Of a DNA stretch of 54,803 nt, positions 24,368 through 31,962 are shown one piece after another. The stretch spans positions 1-54,803 of the forward strand of contig JAOAPR010000124.1 of the NCBI GenBank assembly GCA_025463005.1, in the 5' to 3' direction. Position 1 is the stretch's first letter. Each line of letters starts with the position of its first letter. The notes below the pieces were generated by a model. That model searched no databases and had not been told where the DNA came from. It worked only from the letters and a program-made list of their open reading frames with translations. This DNA comes from Bryobacterales bacterium (GTDB lineage Bacteria; Acidobacteriota; Terriglobia; Bryobacterales; Bryobacteraceae). The position numbers were made by a program, and so were the translations under genes.

Positions 24368-25684
24368 ATGGTTTCTTTCTTACAAGATTTCTGGTGGTTC
24401 CTGGTTCTGATCGGAGTGATGATCCTGCTCCACGAGCTGGGGCATTATCTGGTCGGCCGCTTCTTCGACGTCAAGATCGACGCGTTCAGTATCGGCTTCG
24501 GTCCGCGGCTGTTCGGATTCCGTCGCGGCGAGACGGACTTCAAAGTCTGCCTGATCCTGTTCGGCGGATACGTGAAGTTCGCGGGTGAACAGCCGGGAGA
24601 CGAGCAGGCCAGCGATCCGCGCGCCCTGCCTTCCAAGCCTCGCTGGCAGCGGTTGTGCATCACGTTTGCCGGCCCGGCCACCAATATCGTCCTGGCAGTG
24701 GGATTACTGACCGGCCTGTACATGGTTCAGTACCCGAAGATTCCCATGCCGCCTTCGCCGACGGTGGGGTATGTGGTGCCGGATGGTGCTGCGGGCAAAG
24801 CCGGTGTTCGCGAAGGCGACAAGGTGGTTCAGATCGACGGCGTTGTGGATCCGACTTGGGAAACCGTAGCGGTGAAAGAGATCGCCAGCGCCAAAAGGCC
24901 CATGGATGTGTGGGTGGAGCGCAATGGCCAGCGGCTCAATTTCACCGTTACGCCGGTGTACGACGACAAACAGCACATCGGGTTCGCGGGCTGGACGCAA
25001 TCGACTGCCGTGCAGGTGGGTGGCTATTGCTGCAATATCGAGGCGGCCCAGAAGGCGGGTCTGCAAAAGGGCGACACTTTCGTCAGCGTCAACGGCAAGC
25101 CGATCCGCTCTTCGATGCGATTGCTGGATGTGATCGGGGAAGCCAAAGGATCGCCTGTAGATCTGGCGTATGCGCGCGACGGGAAGGAATATCACACCAC
25201 CGTCACTCCGGTTTGGGATCCTGCCAGCAAATCGTGGCGAATCGGGGCGGCACTGGAATCCCCGGTTGAGATTATCAAGCTGCCTTTCCGCGAAGCCCTG
25301 GCCGAATCGTGGCGCCAGAACGTTCAGAGCGCCAAGCTGATCTACCAGTTCATCCAAGGAATTATTGAACGGCGCATGTCGGCGAAGTCGCTCGAAGGTC
25401 CCATTCGGATTGCGCAACTTTCCGGGCAAGCCGCTCGCGAAGGCGCGATGGTTTACATCGGGCTGATGGCCGCGGTAAGTCTGAACCTGGCGATTTTCAA
25501 TCTCCTGCCGATTCCGATCCTGGACGGAGGTGTGATGCTCATGCTCCTGGTGGAAATGCTGCTGCGGCGCGACCTGAGTCTGCGGATCAAGGAAGCAATC
25601 GTGAGGGTGGGATTCGTCTTCCTCATGATGGTGGTGGTCTTCGTGCTGTACAACGACATCTCCAAGCTGCTTCCGCAGGGGTAA
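24368..25684 (+). CDS. rseP: site-2 metalloprotease RseP
   Basis: An intramembrane zinc protease cleaving anti-sigma factors and signal-peptide remnants. 438 residues. The first membrane helix carries the zinc motif HELGH (22-26). Two PDZ domains follow (about 125-195 and 205-285; GAAGKAGVREGDKVVQIDG and AAQKAGLQKGDTFVSVNG). The C-terminal helices contain NLAIFNLLPIPILDGG, which supplies the third zinc ligand. It follows dxr, and two genes downstream lies an ECF sigma/anti-sigma pair that could be its target. Confidence 0.94.
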   Translation: MVSFLQDFWWFLVLIGVMILLHELGHYLVGRFFDVKIDAFSIGFGPRLFGFRRGETDFKVCLILFGGYVKFAGEQPGDEQASDPRALPSKPRWQRLCITFAGPATNIVLAVGLLTGLYMVQYPKIPMPPSPTVGYVVPDGAAGKAGVREGDKVVQIDGVVDPTWETVAVKEIASAKRPMDVWVERNGQRLNFTVTPVYDDKQHIGFAGWTQSTAVQVGGYCCNIEAAQKAGLQKGDTFVSVNGKPIRSSMRLLDVIGEAKGSPVDLAYARDGKEYHTTVTPVWDPASKSWRIGAALESPVEIIKLPFREALAESWRQNVQSAKLIYQFIQGIIERRMSAKSLEGPIRIAQLSGQAAREGAMVYIGLMAAVSLNLAIFNLLPIPILDGGVMLMLLVEMLLRRDLSLRIKEAIVRVGFVFLMMVVVFVLYNDISKLLPQG

Positions 25685-25743
25685 CCCCGCGTCTGCTGCA
25701 GCCGAGTCTGTGACACAATAGCAAGGACTCCGGTTTTTCTCGC

Positions 25744-27399
25744 ATGCCCCAACCCAACGCTCCTGATTCGCCCGAGGCGTCCCCGGCCGACACCTCCTTT
25801 GGCGACATCCTGACTCAATTCGAACAAACCCATCACGCTGCCGGCGAACGAGTGGAAGGCACGGTAGTGTCGGTGACGCCCGACGGCGTCTTCGTCGACA
25901 TCGGCCGGAAGATGGACGGCGTTCTGCCGCCCGATCGCGCGGCGGACTTGAAACCGGGCACGAAGGTCCTGGTCTCCATCCGCGGACGCGATGAGGAAGG
26001 CAACTATCTTCTCTCGACCATCAAGGTCGAAACGCCGCGCGACTGGAGCGGCCTGGAAGCTGCCTTCGCGGAAAAGCGGACCATCGGCGGCACGGTTCTC
26101 GAGGTCGTCAAGGGCGGCTTGCGCGTGGATGTAGGCGTTCGCGCGTTCATGCCGGCGTCCCGCAGCGGCGCGCGGGAACTCGCCGACCTGGAAAAGCTGG
26201 TTGGCCAGCAGATCGAGTGCCGCATCACCAAGATCAACGCCGCTGAAGAAGACGTTGTGGTGGATCGGCGCGTGATCCTGGAAGAGCTCGAGCGCCAGGC
26301 CAAGGAAGAAGCGTTCGGACGATTGGAAGAAGGCGCTGTAGTGCGAGGCACGGTCCGCTCGCTCACCGATTTCGGCGCGTTTGTCGATCTTGGCGGCGTG
26401 GACGGGCTGCTGCACGTCTCCGATATGAGCTACTCGCGCGGCGTGAAGCCCGGCGAGGTGGTTAAGGCCGGCGAAGAGATCGAGATCAAGATTCTCAAAA
26501 TCAGCCGCGACACTCGCAAGATTTCGCTGGGACTCAAGCAATTGTCGCCCGATCCGTGGACGGTGGCGATTTCGAAGTACACCCAGGGCTCCCGCATCCG
26601 GGGAAAAGTTTCACGCGTGCTGGATTTCGGCGCGTTCGTCGAGCTGGAGCCGGGTGTAGAGGGACTGATTCACGTTTCCGAGATGTCCTGGAGCAAGAAA
26701 AACGTTCGCGCGGTGGATGTGCTCAAGCCGGGCGAGGTTGTGGACGTGGTCGTGCTAAACGTCAATCCCACCGATAAACGAATCGCCCTGGGATTGAAAC
26801 AGGCGCTGGGCGATCCCTGGGAAGACGCGTTGAAGAAGTATCCGGTGGGAACGGCGGTGGAAGCACCCGTCACCAGCCTGGCCAAGTTCGGAGCCTTCGT
26901 AGATCTTGGAGACGGCGTCGAAGGGATGATCCACATCGGGGACATTACCGGCGAGAAGCGATTGAACCATCCCAACGAACTCCTGAAGCAAGGGCAGACG
27001 GTCAAGGCCGTGGTGCTCGAGACCGACAAGGAACGGCGCCGTTTTCGCCTGGGGATGAAGCAACTGGAGCCGACCAGCATCGACGAATACCTGGCCGAGC
27101 ATAAGACCGGCGAGGTGGTCAGCGGCCGGGTGGTGGATGTTTCGGGCAATAAAGTAAAAGTGGAGTTGGGAGAAGGCGTGACGGCGTTCGCGCCGCTGCC
27201 GGAGCAGCGCAAGGAGTCCGCCGGCGGGGCACAGAAGGCGGATCTCTCGTCGCTGACGGCGATGTTGACCCAGAAGTGGAAATCCGGGGGCGGGGCGGCG
27301 GATTCCGTCGAAGCCATCCGCGCCGGCCAGGTGCGGAGCTTCACAATTGTGCAGATCGACCCGGAGAAAAAGCGCATAGATCTGCAGTTGCAGCCCTAA
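25744..27399 (+). CDS. rpsA: 30S ribosomal protein S1
   Basis: An mRNA-binding protein of the small subunit, aiding initiation. 551 residues with about six S1 modules, for example GERVEGTVVSVTPDGVFVDIG, GAVVRGTVRSLTDFGAFVDLGGVDGLLHVSDMS, GSRIRGKVSRVLDFGAFVELEPGVEGLIHVSEMSW and GTAVEAPVTSLAKFGAFVDLGDGVEGMIHIGDI. The first two modules are divergent, as in true S1, where they bind the ribosome. The last module is short and ends in a Gly/Ala/Lys tail. S1 matters where Shine-Dalgarno sites are weak, as is common in this window. Confidence 0.88.
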   Translation: MPQPNAPDSPEASPADTSFGDILTQFEQTHHAAGERVEGTVVSVTPDGVFVDIGRKMDGVLPPDRAADLKPGTKVLVSIRGRDEEGNYLLSTIKVETPRDWSGLEAAFAEKRTIGGTVLEVVKGGLRVDVGVRAFMPASRSGARELADLEKLVGQQIECRITKINAAEEDVVVDRRVILEELERQAKEEAFGRLEEGAVVRGTVRSLTDFGAFVDLGGVDGLLHVSDMSYSRGVKPGEVVKAGEEIEIKILKISRDTRKISLGLKQLSPDPWTVAISKYTQGSRIRGKVSRVLDFGAFVELEPGVEGLIHVSEMSWSKKNVRAVDVLKPGEVVDVVVLNVNPTDKRIALGLKQALGDPWEDALKKYPVGTAVEAPVTSLAKFGAFVDLGDGVEGMIHIGDITGEKRLNHPNELLKQGQTVKAVVLETDKERRRFRLGMKQLEPTSIDEYLAEHKTGEVVSGRVVDVSGNKVKVELGEGVTAFAPLPEQRKESAGGAQKADLSSLTAMLTQKWKSGGGAADSVEAIRAGQVRSFTIVQIDPEKKRIDLQLQP

Positions 27400-27479
27400 G
27401 TCCTTGAAACGGTGTAGCTTATTGCTGTGGCCGTTACCTTTCTGGCACGCCGCCGTCCAATATACTGAGTAGTGCTCAC

Positions 27480-28094
27480 GTGAGTCTCGGAGCCGCTTCT
27501 TTGGCCCAGAAAACGGGCTTTCAGATAGACGAGAAGGCGCTTATCCGGGCTGCTCAAGAAGGCGATCAGGACGCCTTTGGGCAACTCGTCCGCGCTTACG
27601 ACCAAAGTGTGCTCCGGCTTGCAATGAACCTGTTGCGGTCTCCTGAGGACGCTCAGGACGTGTACCAGGAAGCTTTCTTACGCGTGTACCGGAATCTGAA
27701 TAGTTTCCGGTTCGATTGCAGTTTTCATACCTGGCTGTACCGGATCGTGACGAACCTGTGTTTGGACCAGATGCGGAAGCGGAAGGTACGGCGGGAAGAG
27801 TCATCGCAGGTTGAAGGGGCCGATGGGCCAGTGGACCGGATGGACACCCTGCAGGAATCGCGGGTGGACGGCGATCCGCAGCGGCATTTATTCAGTGGAG
27901 AGTTGCGGGAGCGGATCCAGAAGGCGCTCGGTGAGCTGACGAACCGGGAGCGGATGGTGTTCGAGCTCCGGCATTACCAAGGGCTGAAATTGCGGAATAT
28001 CGGCGAGATCCTTGGAACCAGCGAGGAAGCCGCTAAGAATTGCCTGTTTCGGGCGACCCAGAAAATGCGGGTCGCTTTGGGTGACTTTGTATGA
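27480..28094 (+). CDS. ECF (RpoE-type) RNA polymerase sigma factor
   Basis: A 204-residue sigma-70 family group 4 protein. Region 2 reads DAFGQLVRAYDQSVLRLAMNLLRSPEDAQDVYQEAFLRVYRNLNSF, then FHTWLYRIVTNLCLDQMRKRK. Region 4 is LTNRERMVFELRHYQGLKLRNIGEILGTSEEAAKNCLFRATQKMR. It starts with GTG; TATACT lies 13 bases upstream. The stop overlaps the next start (ATGA), coupling it to its zinc-finger anti-sigma. Probably controls an envelope-stress regulon. Confidence 0.93.
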   Translation: MSLGAASLAQKTGFQIDEKALIRAAQEGDQDAFGQLVRAYDQSVLRLAMNLLRSPEDAQDVYQEAFLRVYRNLNSFRFDCSFHTWLYRIVTNLCLDQMRKRKVRREESSQVEGADGPVDRMDTLQESRVDGDPQRHLFSGELRERIQKALGELTNRERMVFELRHYQGLKLRNIGEILGTSEEAAKNCLFRATQKMRVALGDFV

Positions 28095-29068
28095 ACGGAA
28101 AAAACGATTCGTGCGAAATGATCCGGACGCAGCTTGCCATGCTGCTCTACGGCGAGCTGTCGTTTGACGAAGAAGAGGCGGTCGACGCGCACCTCGAGAG
28201 CTGTGCGGAGTGCCGCGCAGCGCTGGACCGGGAGCGCGTGCTGCACGCGGCGTTCGACCAGGCAGAGATCGAGCCGCCCGCACAGGTCTTATGGGAATCG
28301 CGGCAGAACCTTCAGGAACGAATCGCGAGCGAGCACGCTTTAACATCTTCGCGCGGCGCGAATTGGTGGGATCAGTTCGTGGATGCGCTGATGCTTCGTC
28401 CTGCCAATGGAAGCGGATGGATGAAGCCGGCCGGAGCGCTGGCATTGGTGACGCTCGGATTCCTGGCCGCGAGGGTAGTTCCGAACGCGGGCGTGGGAGT
28501 GGTGGGGATGTCCATGGCGGATCCCGGCGCTCAGCGCGTGCGATCGGTCGAGCCGGCTCCCAATGGCGGCATTCAGATTGTTCTCGACGAGACCCGCCAG
28601 CGTATCGTGTCGGGCGGATTGGACGATCAGAATATCCGCGTATTGCTGCTCTCCGCCGCGAAGGATCCTTCCGATCCAGGCTTGCGCTATGAGACGGTGG
28701 GGATCCTCAATGATCGGGCGCAAACGGCCGAGGTGCGCGACACCTTGATCTACGCCCTGGAGCACGACGAGAACGCCGGCGTGCGCCTGAAGGCCATGGA
28801 CGGGCTGAAACCCTTCGTGCTGCAGCCCGAGGTTCGCAAAGCCCTGGCGGGGGTGCTGTTGTCGGATGGCAACCCTGGAATGCGAACGCAGGCCATCGAT
28901 CTCCTGACGCAAGGCGTGGGCGAATCGACGGGTAACATCGGCAACGCGTTGGACCGCGATGTTATCGGAACGCTCCAAGAGCTGATGAACCGGGAAAACA
29001 ACGCCTATGTGCGGCAGCGCGGGCAGCGCGTTCTGCAACTGGTGAACGCGTCACCCGAAACATACTGA
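28091..29068 (+). CDS. membrane anti-sigma factor with zinc-finger and HEAT-like domain
   Basis: A 325-residue single-pass protein. The cytoplasmic N-terminus has a ZAS/HC2 zinc finger, with HLESCAECRAAL near residues 37-48. The membrane helix is PAGALALVTLGFLAARVVP (about 115-135). The outside part contains repeated helix pairs resembling HEAT repeats: GLRYETVGILNDRAQTAEVRDTLIYALEHDENAGVRLKAMDGL and QPEVRKALAGVLLSDGNPGMRTQAIDLL. Such proteins bind the paired sigma factor until a signal releases it. Its start overlaps the sigma stop and its own stop overlaps the next start (TGATG). Confidence 0.87.
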   Translation: MNGKNDSCEMIRTQLAMLLYGELSFDEEEAVDAHLESCAECRAALDRERVLHAAFDQAEIEPPAQVLWESRQNLQERIASEHALTSSRGANWWDQFVDALMLRPANGSGWMKPAGALALVTLGFLAARVVPNAGVGVVGMSMADPGAQRVRSVEPAPNGGIQIVLDETRQRIVSGGLDDQNIRVLLLSAAKDPSDPGLRYETVGILNDRAQTAEVRDTLIYALEHDENAGVRLKAMDGLKPFVLQPEVRKALAGVLLSDGNPGMRTQAIDLLTQGVGESTGNIGNALDRDVIGTLQELMNRENNAYVRQRGQRVLQLVNASPETY

Positions 29069-30195
29069 TGGACGTACCGATGAAGTTGCGACTCGCCACT
29101 GTGTTGATGGCGACAGCCGTGATTACGACCGCGCAGGAAGCGCCGGTTGTGCGCGAGGGCGCCTATTGGGTCGGGAGCATCGGCGATTCATTCCCCATCG
29201 CTGCGCAGTCGCGCCTGCAGGTGAATACGCGCGGGAACGTCGTCGTACGAAAGATAGCAGGCGACCAGGTCACGTATCGCGTCCGGCAGCGTGTGAGGGC
29301 CGCGAGCGAGGATCAGGCGCGCGCCCTGCTTGGCGGGGGAGCGAAGCAAGTGAGTTCCGTGCGGGGACGCGTCTTGCTGGAACTCCAGCCGATTTCGGCT
29401 CGGACGGTCAAGACCGACATCGAGATCGGCGTGCCGTCCCAGGTTTCTACTGTAATTATTCAAACCGAGCTGGGCGGAATCGATGTGGCCGAGTTCGATG
29501 GCGCAGTGCAGTTGAGCACTGGCGGCGGCGAAATCCAGCTAGGCAGGATCGGCGGAACGGTGCAGTGTTATTCGGGCGCCGGCCAAGTGGTTATCGAGAG
29601 AGCGGGAGGCGCGATCAATTGCACCACGGTTGGCGGGAATATGGTCGTCCGCGACGCGGCCGGTACGGTGGCGCTCTCCAATCAAATGGGCGGCAATATC
29701 CGCGTGGACAAGGCGGCGGGCGAAGTTCGGGCGCATTCGGCGCAGGGCATGATCGAAGTCGGGCAAGCGGGTGGCGCGGTCTTTGCCGATACGCAAGGCG
29801 GGTTCATCCAGGTCGGCTCGGCGCGCGGAGTGCAGGCGGAATCGGCTGCCGGCATGGTGCGGGTGAAGAATGACGCGGGTCCCATGAACCTCGCGACCAT
29901 GGCGGGGAACATCCTGGCCGAGCTGCTGGGCGGCGCGCGTGTGGAGGATTCCTCGCTGGTGGCCGGCGCGGGTGACATCACGGTTCTCATCCCGTCCAAC
30001 CTGTCGGTATCGGTAATGGCGAGAAACAGCACGGGTGGCGGGGCGCCGCGCATCGTATCCGAGTTTCCGGAGATCCGGATTACGCCGGCCAAATTCTTCC
30101 AGTCTCCCTTGGTGGGCCAGGGCGCGATCAACGGCGGAGGGCCGGTGCTGAATCTGAACACTTCGAATGGCGTGATTTATCTTCGTCGCAAATGA
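29068..30195 (+). CDS. secreted DUF4097-type beta-helix protein
   Basis: A 375-residue protein with an N-terminal signal segment (MKLRLATVLMATAVITTAQ from residue 5). The body is a repetitive beta structure with a period of about 20 residues: GGGEIQLGRIGGTVQCYSGAG, GGAINCTTVGGNMVVRDAAG, GGNIRVDKAAGEVRAHSAQG, GGFIQVGSARGVQAESAAG. This is typical of DUF4097 putative adhesins. These are often linked to ECF sigma/anti-sigma genes, as here. It ends LNTSNGVIYLRRK, the family closing strand. Function unknown; it may sense or buffer envelope stress. Confidence 0.82.
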   Translation: MDVPMKLRLATVLMATAVITTAQEAPVVREGAYWVGSIGDSFPIAAQSRLQVNTRGNVVVRKIAGDQVTYRVRQRVRAASEDQARALLGGGAKQVSSVRGRVLLELQPISARTVKTDIEIGVPSQVSTVIIQTELGGIDVAEFDGAVQLSTGGGEIQLGRIGGTVQCYSGAGQVVIERAGGAINCTTVGGNMVVRDAAGTVALSNQMGGNIRVDKAAGEVRAHSAQGMIEVGQAGGAVFADTQGGFIQVGSARGVQAESAAGMVRVKNDAGPMNLATMAGNILAELLGGARVEDSSLVAGAGDITVLIPSNLSVSVMARNSTGGGAPRIVSEFPEIRITPAKFFQSPLVGQGAINGGGPVLNLNTSNGVIYLRRK

Positions 30196-30213
30196 TGGCA
30201 GGGGTATTGGCAC

Positions 30214-31026
30214 ATGTGGAATAAAGTTGCTCTGGTGGCATGCATGACGGCCGGGCTGGGGATCAGCCAGGTTCCGCCTGCGGCGCCGCGGGTAGCGGTG
30301 GCGCCGGGCAGCTTTCTGGGTGTGGCGATTCAGGAGATCGACAGCGAGCGCGCCAAGGAGTTGAAACTCCCCGACGACGCCGGCGTGGAAGTCACGCGTA
30401 TCGCCCCGGATAGCCCCGCCGAGAAGGCCGGGATCAAGACCGGCGACGTAGTAACGCAATACAACGGGCAGCGCGTGGAAGGGATGGACCAATTTTCCCG
30501 CATGGTGCGCGAGACGCCGGCCGGGCGCGAGGTGAAGCTCGGGATCATCCGGAACGGTGCGCCGCAGACGATCACAGCGAAGATCGCGTCGCGCCCAGCG
30601 ATCAGCGGCCAACTGATTCCTCCGATTCCCGTCCAGCAGCCCTTGGAACTCCGCTTTCCCGATATGCCGCAGAGCCACATGACGTGGCGCAGCGCGTTTC
30701 TGGGAATCGAGGCGGAAGCGCTGGAGGGCCAGCTGGCGGATTATTTCGGGGTGAAGGAAGGCGTTTTAGTTCGCACTGTAAATAAGGGCTCCGCCGCGGA
30801 GCGAGCCGGCATCAAGAGCGGGGACGTGATCGTGCGCGTGGACGACGCCAAAGTGGCGACGCCAGCGGATATAGCAGCACACCTGCGCGCTCTGCGCGGC
30901 CGTCCGGTGTCGATCGTCGTGGTGCGGGATCGCAAAGAAATTACGATGATGCTGGCTGCCGTCAGCAGACCCGAGCGGAGCATAGGGGCACTATTGCCCG
31001 CATGCCTGCTGGGCTCGTTCAGTTAA
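30214..31026 (+). CDS. secreted protein with two PDZ domains
   Basis: A 270-residue protein with a signal peptide (VALVACMTAGLGISQV). PDZ1 spans about residues 30-130, with SFLGVAIQEIDSERAKEL and ITRIAPDSPAEKAGIKTGDVV-type motifs. PDZ2 is about 155-250, with AFLGIEAEALEGQLADYFGVKEGVLVRTV and GSAAERAGIKSGDVIVRVDD. No protease domain exists, so it is a scaffold or chaperone, possibly regulating a DegS or RseP-type protease. The last ~20 residues (VSRPERSIGALLPACLLGSFS) are not PDZ-like and overlap a short inverted repeat. Last gene of the ECF operon. Confidence 0.83.
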   Translation: MWNKVALVACMTAGLGISQVPPAAPRVAVAPGSFLGVAIQEIDSERAKELKLPDDAGVEVTRIAPDSPAEKAGIKTGDVVTQYNGQRVEGMDQFSRMVRETPAGREVKLGIIRNGAPQTITAKIASRPAISGQLIPPIPVQQPLELRFPDMPQSHMTWRSAFLGIEAEALEGQLADYFGVKEGVLVRTVNKGSAAERAGIKSGDVIVRVDDAKVATPADIAAHLRALRGRPVSIVVVRDRKEITMMLAAVSRPERSIGALLPACLLGSFS

Positions 31027-31042
31027 GGCGGGCAAGCCCGCC
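31027..31042. terminator. symmetrical hairpin between convergent genes
   Basis: GGCGGGC-AA-GCCCGCC, a perfect 7-bp palindrome in the 18 bases between the PDZ gene and the convergent sigma factor gene. It is symmetrical and could serve both strands. A related small palindrome GGGCA-CTAT-TGCCC is at 30986-30999. Confidence 0.5.
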
Positions 31043-31044
31043 TG

Positions 31045-31773
31045 CTACCGCGACCAGAGTTTGGCCATGCATGTCCGCAGCCGCAGGATGGCTTGCAGCT
31101 TGAGCTGGGAAATGCGCGACTCGTGCAGGCCGACCATCTTCGATATGGCCCGCAGCGTCAGTTCATCGCGGTAGTACAGGCTCAAGACAGTCTTTTCCAT
31201 GGGCGGGATTCCAGAGATCGCAGCCGCCAGGGCACGCTGGAGCTCGCTGCGCTCGAGCAGGGCGGACGGCCACTCTTTCTCATCCCCTGAGAGACAGCAG
31301 AGCAGATCGCGTGTCTCGGAATCGCCGGATCCCGATTCCAACCTCGCCAGATTCAGCCCCCGGATTTTCACCTGCCACCCGTGGTAGCGATCGACGGTGA
31401 GGTTGAGCTCGGTGGCGATCTCTTGCTCGGTAGGCGCGCGCTGCAAGCGCTGCTCCGTAACGGCAATGGCAGCATCGATCTGCTTGGCGTGCTTGCGATC
31501 CTGGCGCGGCGCCCAATCCAGCCGGCGCAGGCTATCGAGAATTCCGCCCTTGATTTTATGCTCCGCGTAGGTTCTCAGGTGGACGCGGCGTGACGGGTCG
31601 AAACGGTCGATAGCCGCGATCAGGCCAAGGACACCGGTGGAGACTAGATCGTCCAGGCTCACATTTTCGGGCAAACGATCGTGAATCCTGCGAGCGACCA
31701 GGCGTACCTGGGGCATGTGTTCCAGGATGAGATCCTCGCGCTCCTGCGCGGAGAGGGTTTCGACGGCATTCAT
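31045..31773 (-). CDS. FliA/WhiG-family sigma factor
   Basis: A 242-residue group 3 sigma-70 factor. Region 2 reads EHMPQVRLVARRIHDRLPENVSLDDLVSTGVLGLIAAIDRFDPSRRVHLRTYAEHKIKGGILDSLRRLDW. Region 3 includes RAPTEQEIATELNL and region 4 IPPMEKTVLSLYYRDELTLRAISKMVGLHESRISQLKLQAILRLR. The family controls flagellar genes or sporulation. No flagellar gene or FlgM-like anti-sigma is in the window, so the regulon here is unknown. The start MNAVETLSAQERE is preceded by GGGAG 6 bases upstream, better than the longer frame to 31815. Confidence 0.88.
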   Translation of the reverse strand: MNAVETLSAQEREDLILEHMPQVRLVARRIHDRLPENVSLDDLVSTGVLGLIAAIDRFDPSRRVHLRTYAEHKIKGGILDSLRRLDWAPRQDRKHAKQIDAAIAVTEQRLQRAPTEQEIATELNLTVDRYHGWQVKIRGLNLARLESGSGDSETRDLLCCLSGDEKEWPSALLERSELQRALAAAISGIPPMEKTVLSLYYRDELTLRAISKMVGLHESRISQLKLQAILRLRTCMAKLWSR

Positions 31774-31927
31774 ACACGACTCCCAACACGCACCAGGGAG
31801 CACTTCGAGCCCCACCCTTCTGGCGAAGTGCCGAAGCGTGCCAAGTGTTCCAAACGCAGGAGATCGGCCCGCGGTCTGGAGTTTTCAACGCTTGATTCCG
31901 GCGCTCCGGAGCGCCACATTCTTAGCG

Positions 31928-31956
31928 GTGGCATGATCTTGGCGATGCCTTACTAT
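31928..31956 (+). promoter_or_regulatory. promoter of the M13 peptidase gene, leaderless
   Basis: -35 GTGGCA (31928-31933), a 17-base spacer, -10 TACTAT (31951-31956), then 6 bases to the ATG at 31963. No Shine-Dalgarno is present. Confidence 0.6.
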
Positions 31957-31962
31957 ATGGGT

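Noticed and set aside
31681-31962. N-terminal extension of the M13 peptidase
   Set aside because: It would bury the signal peptide behind 94 residues and overlap the divergent sigma factor gene.
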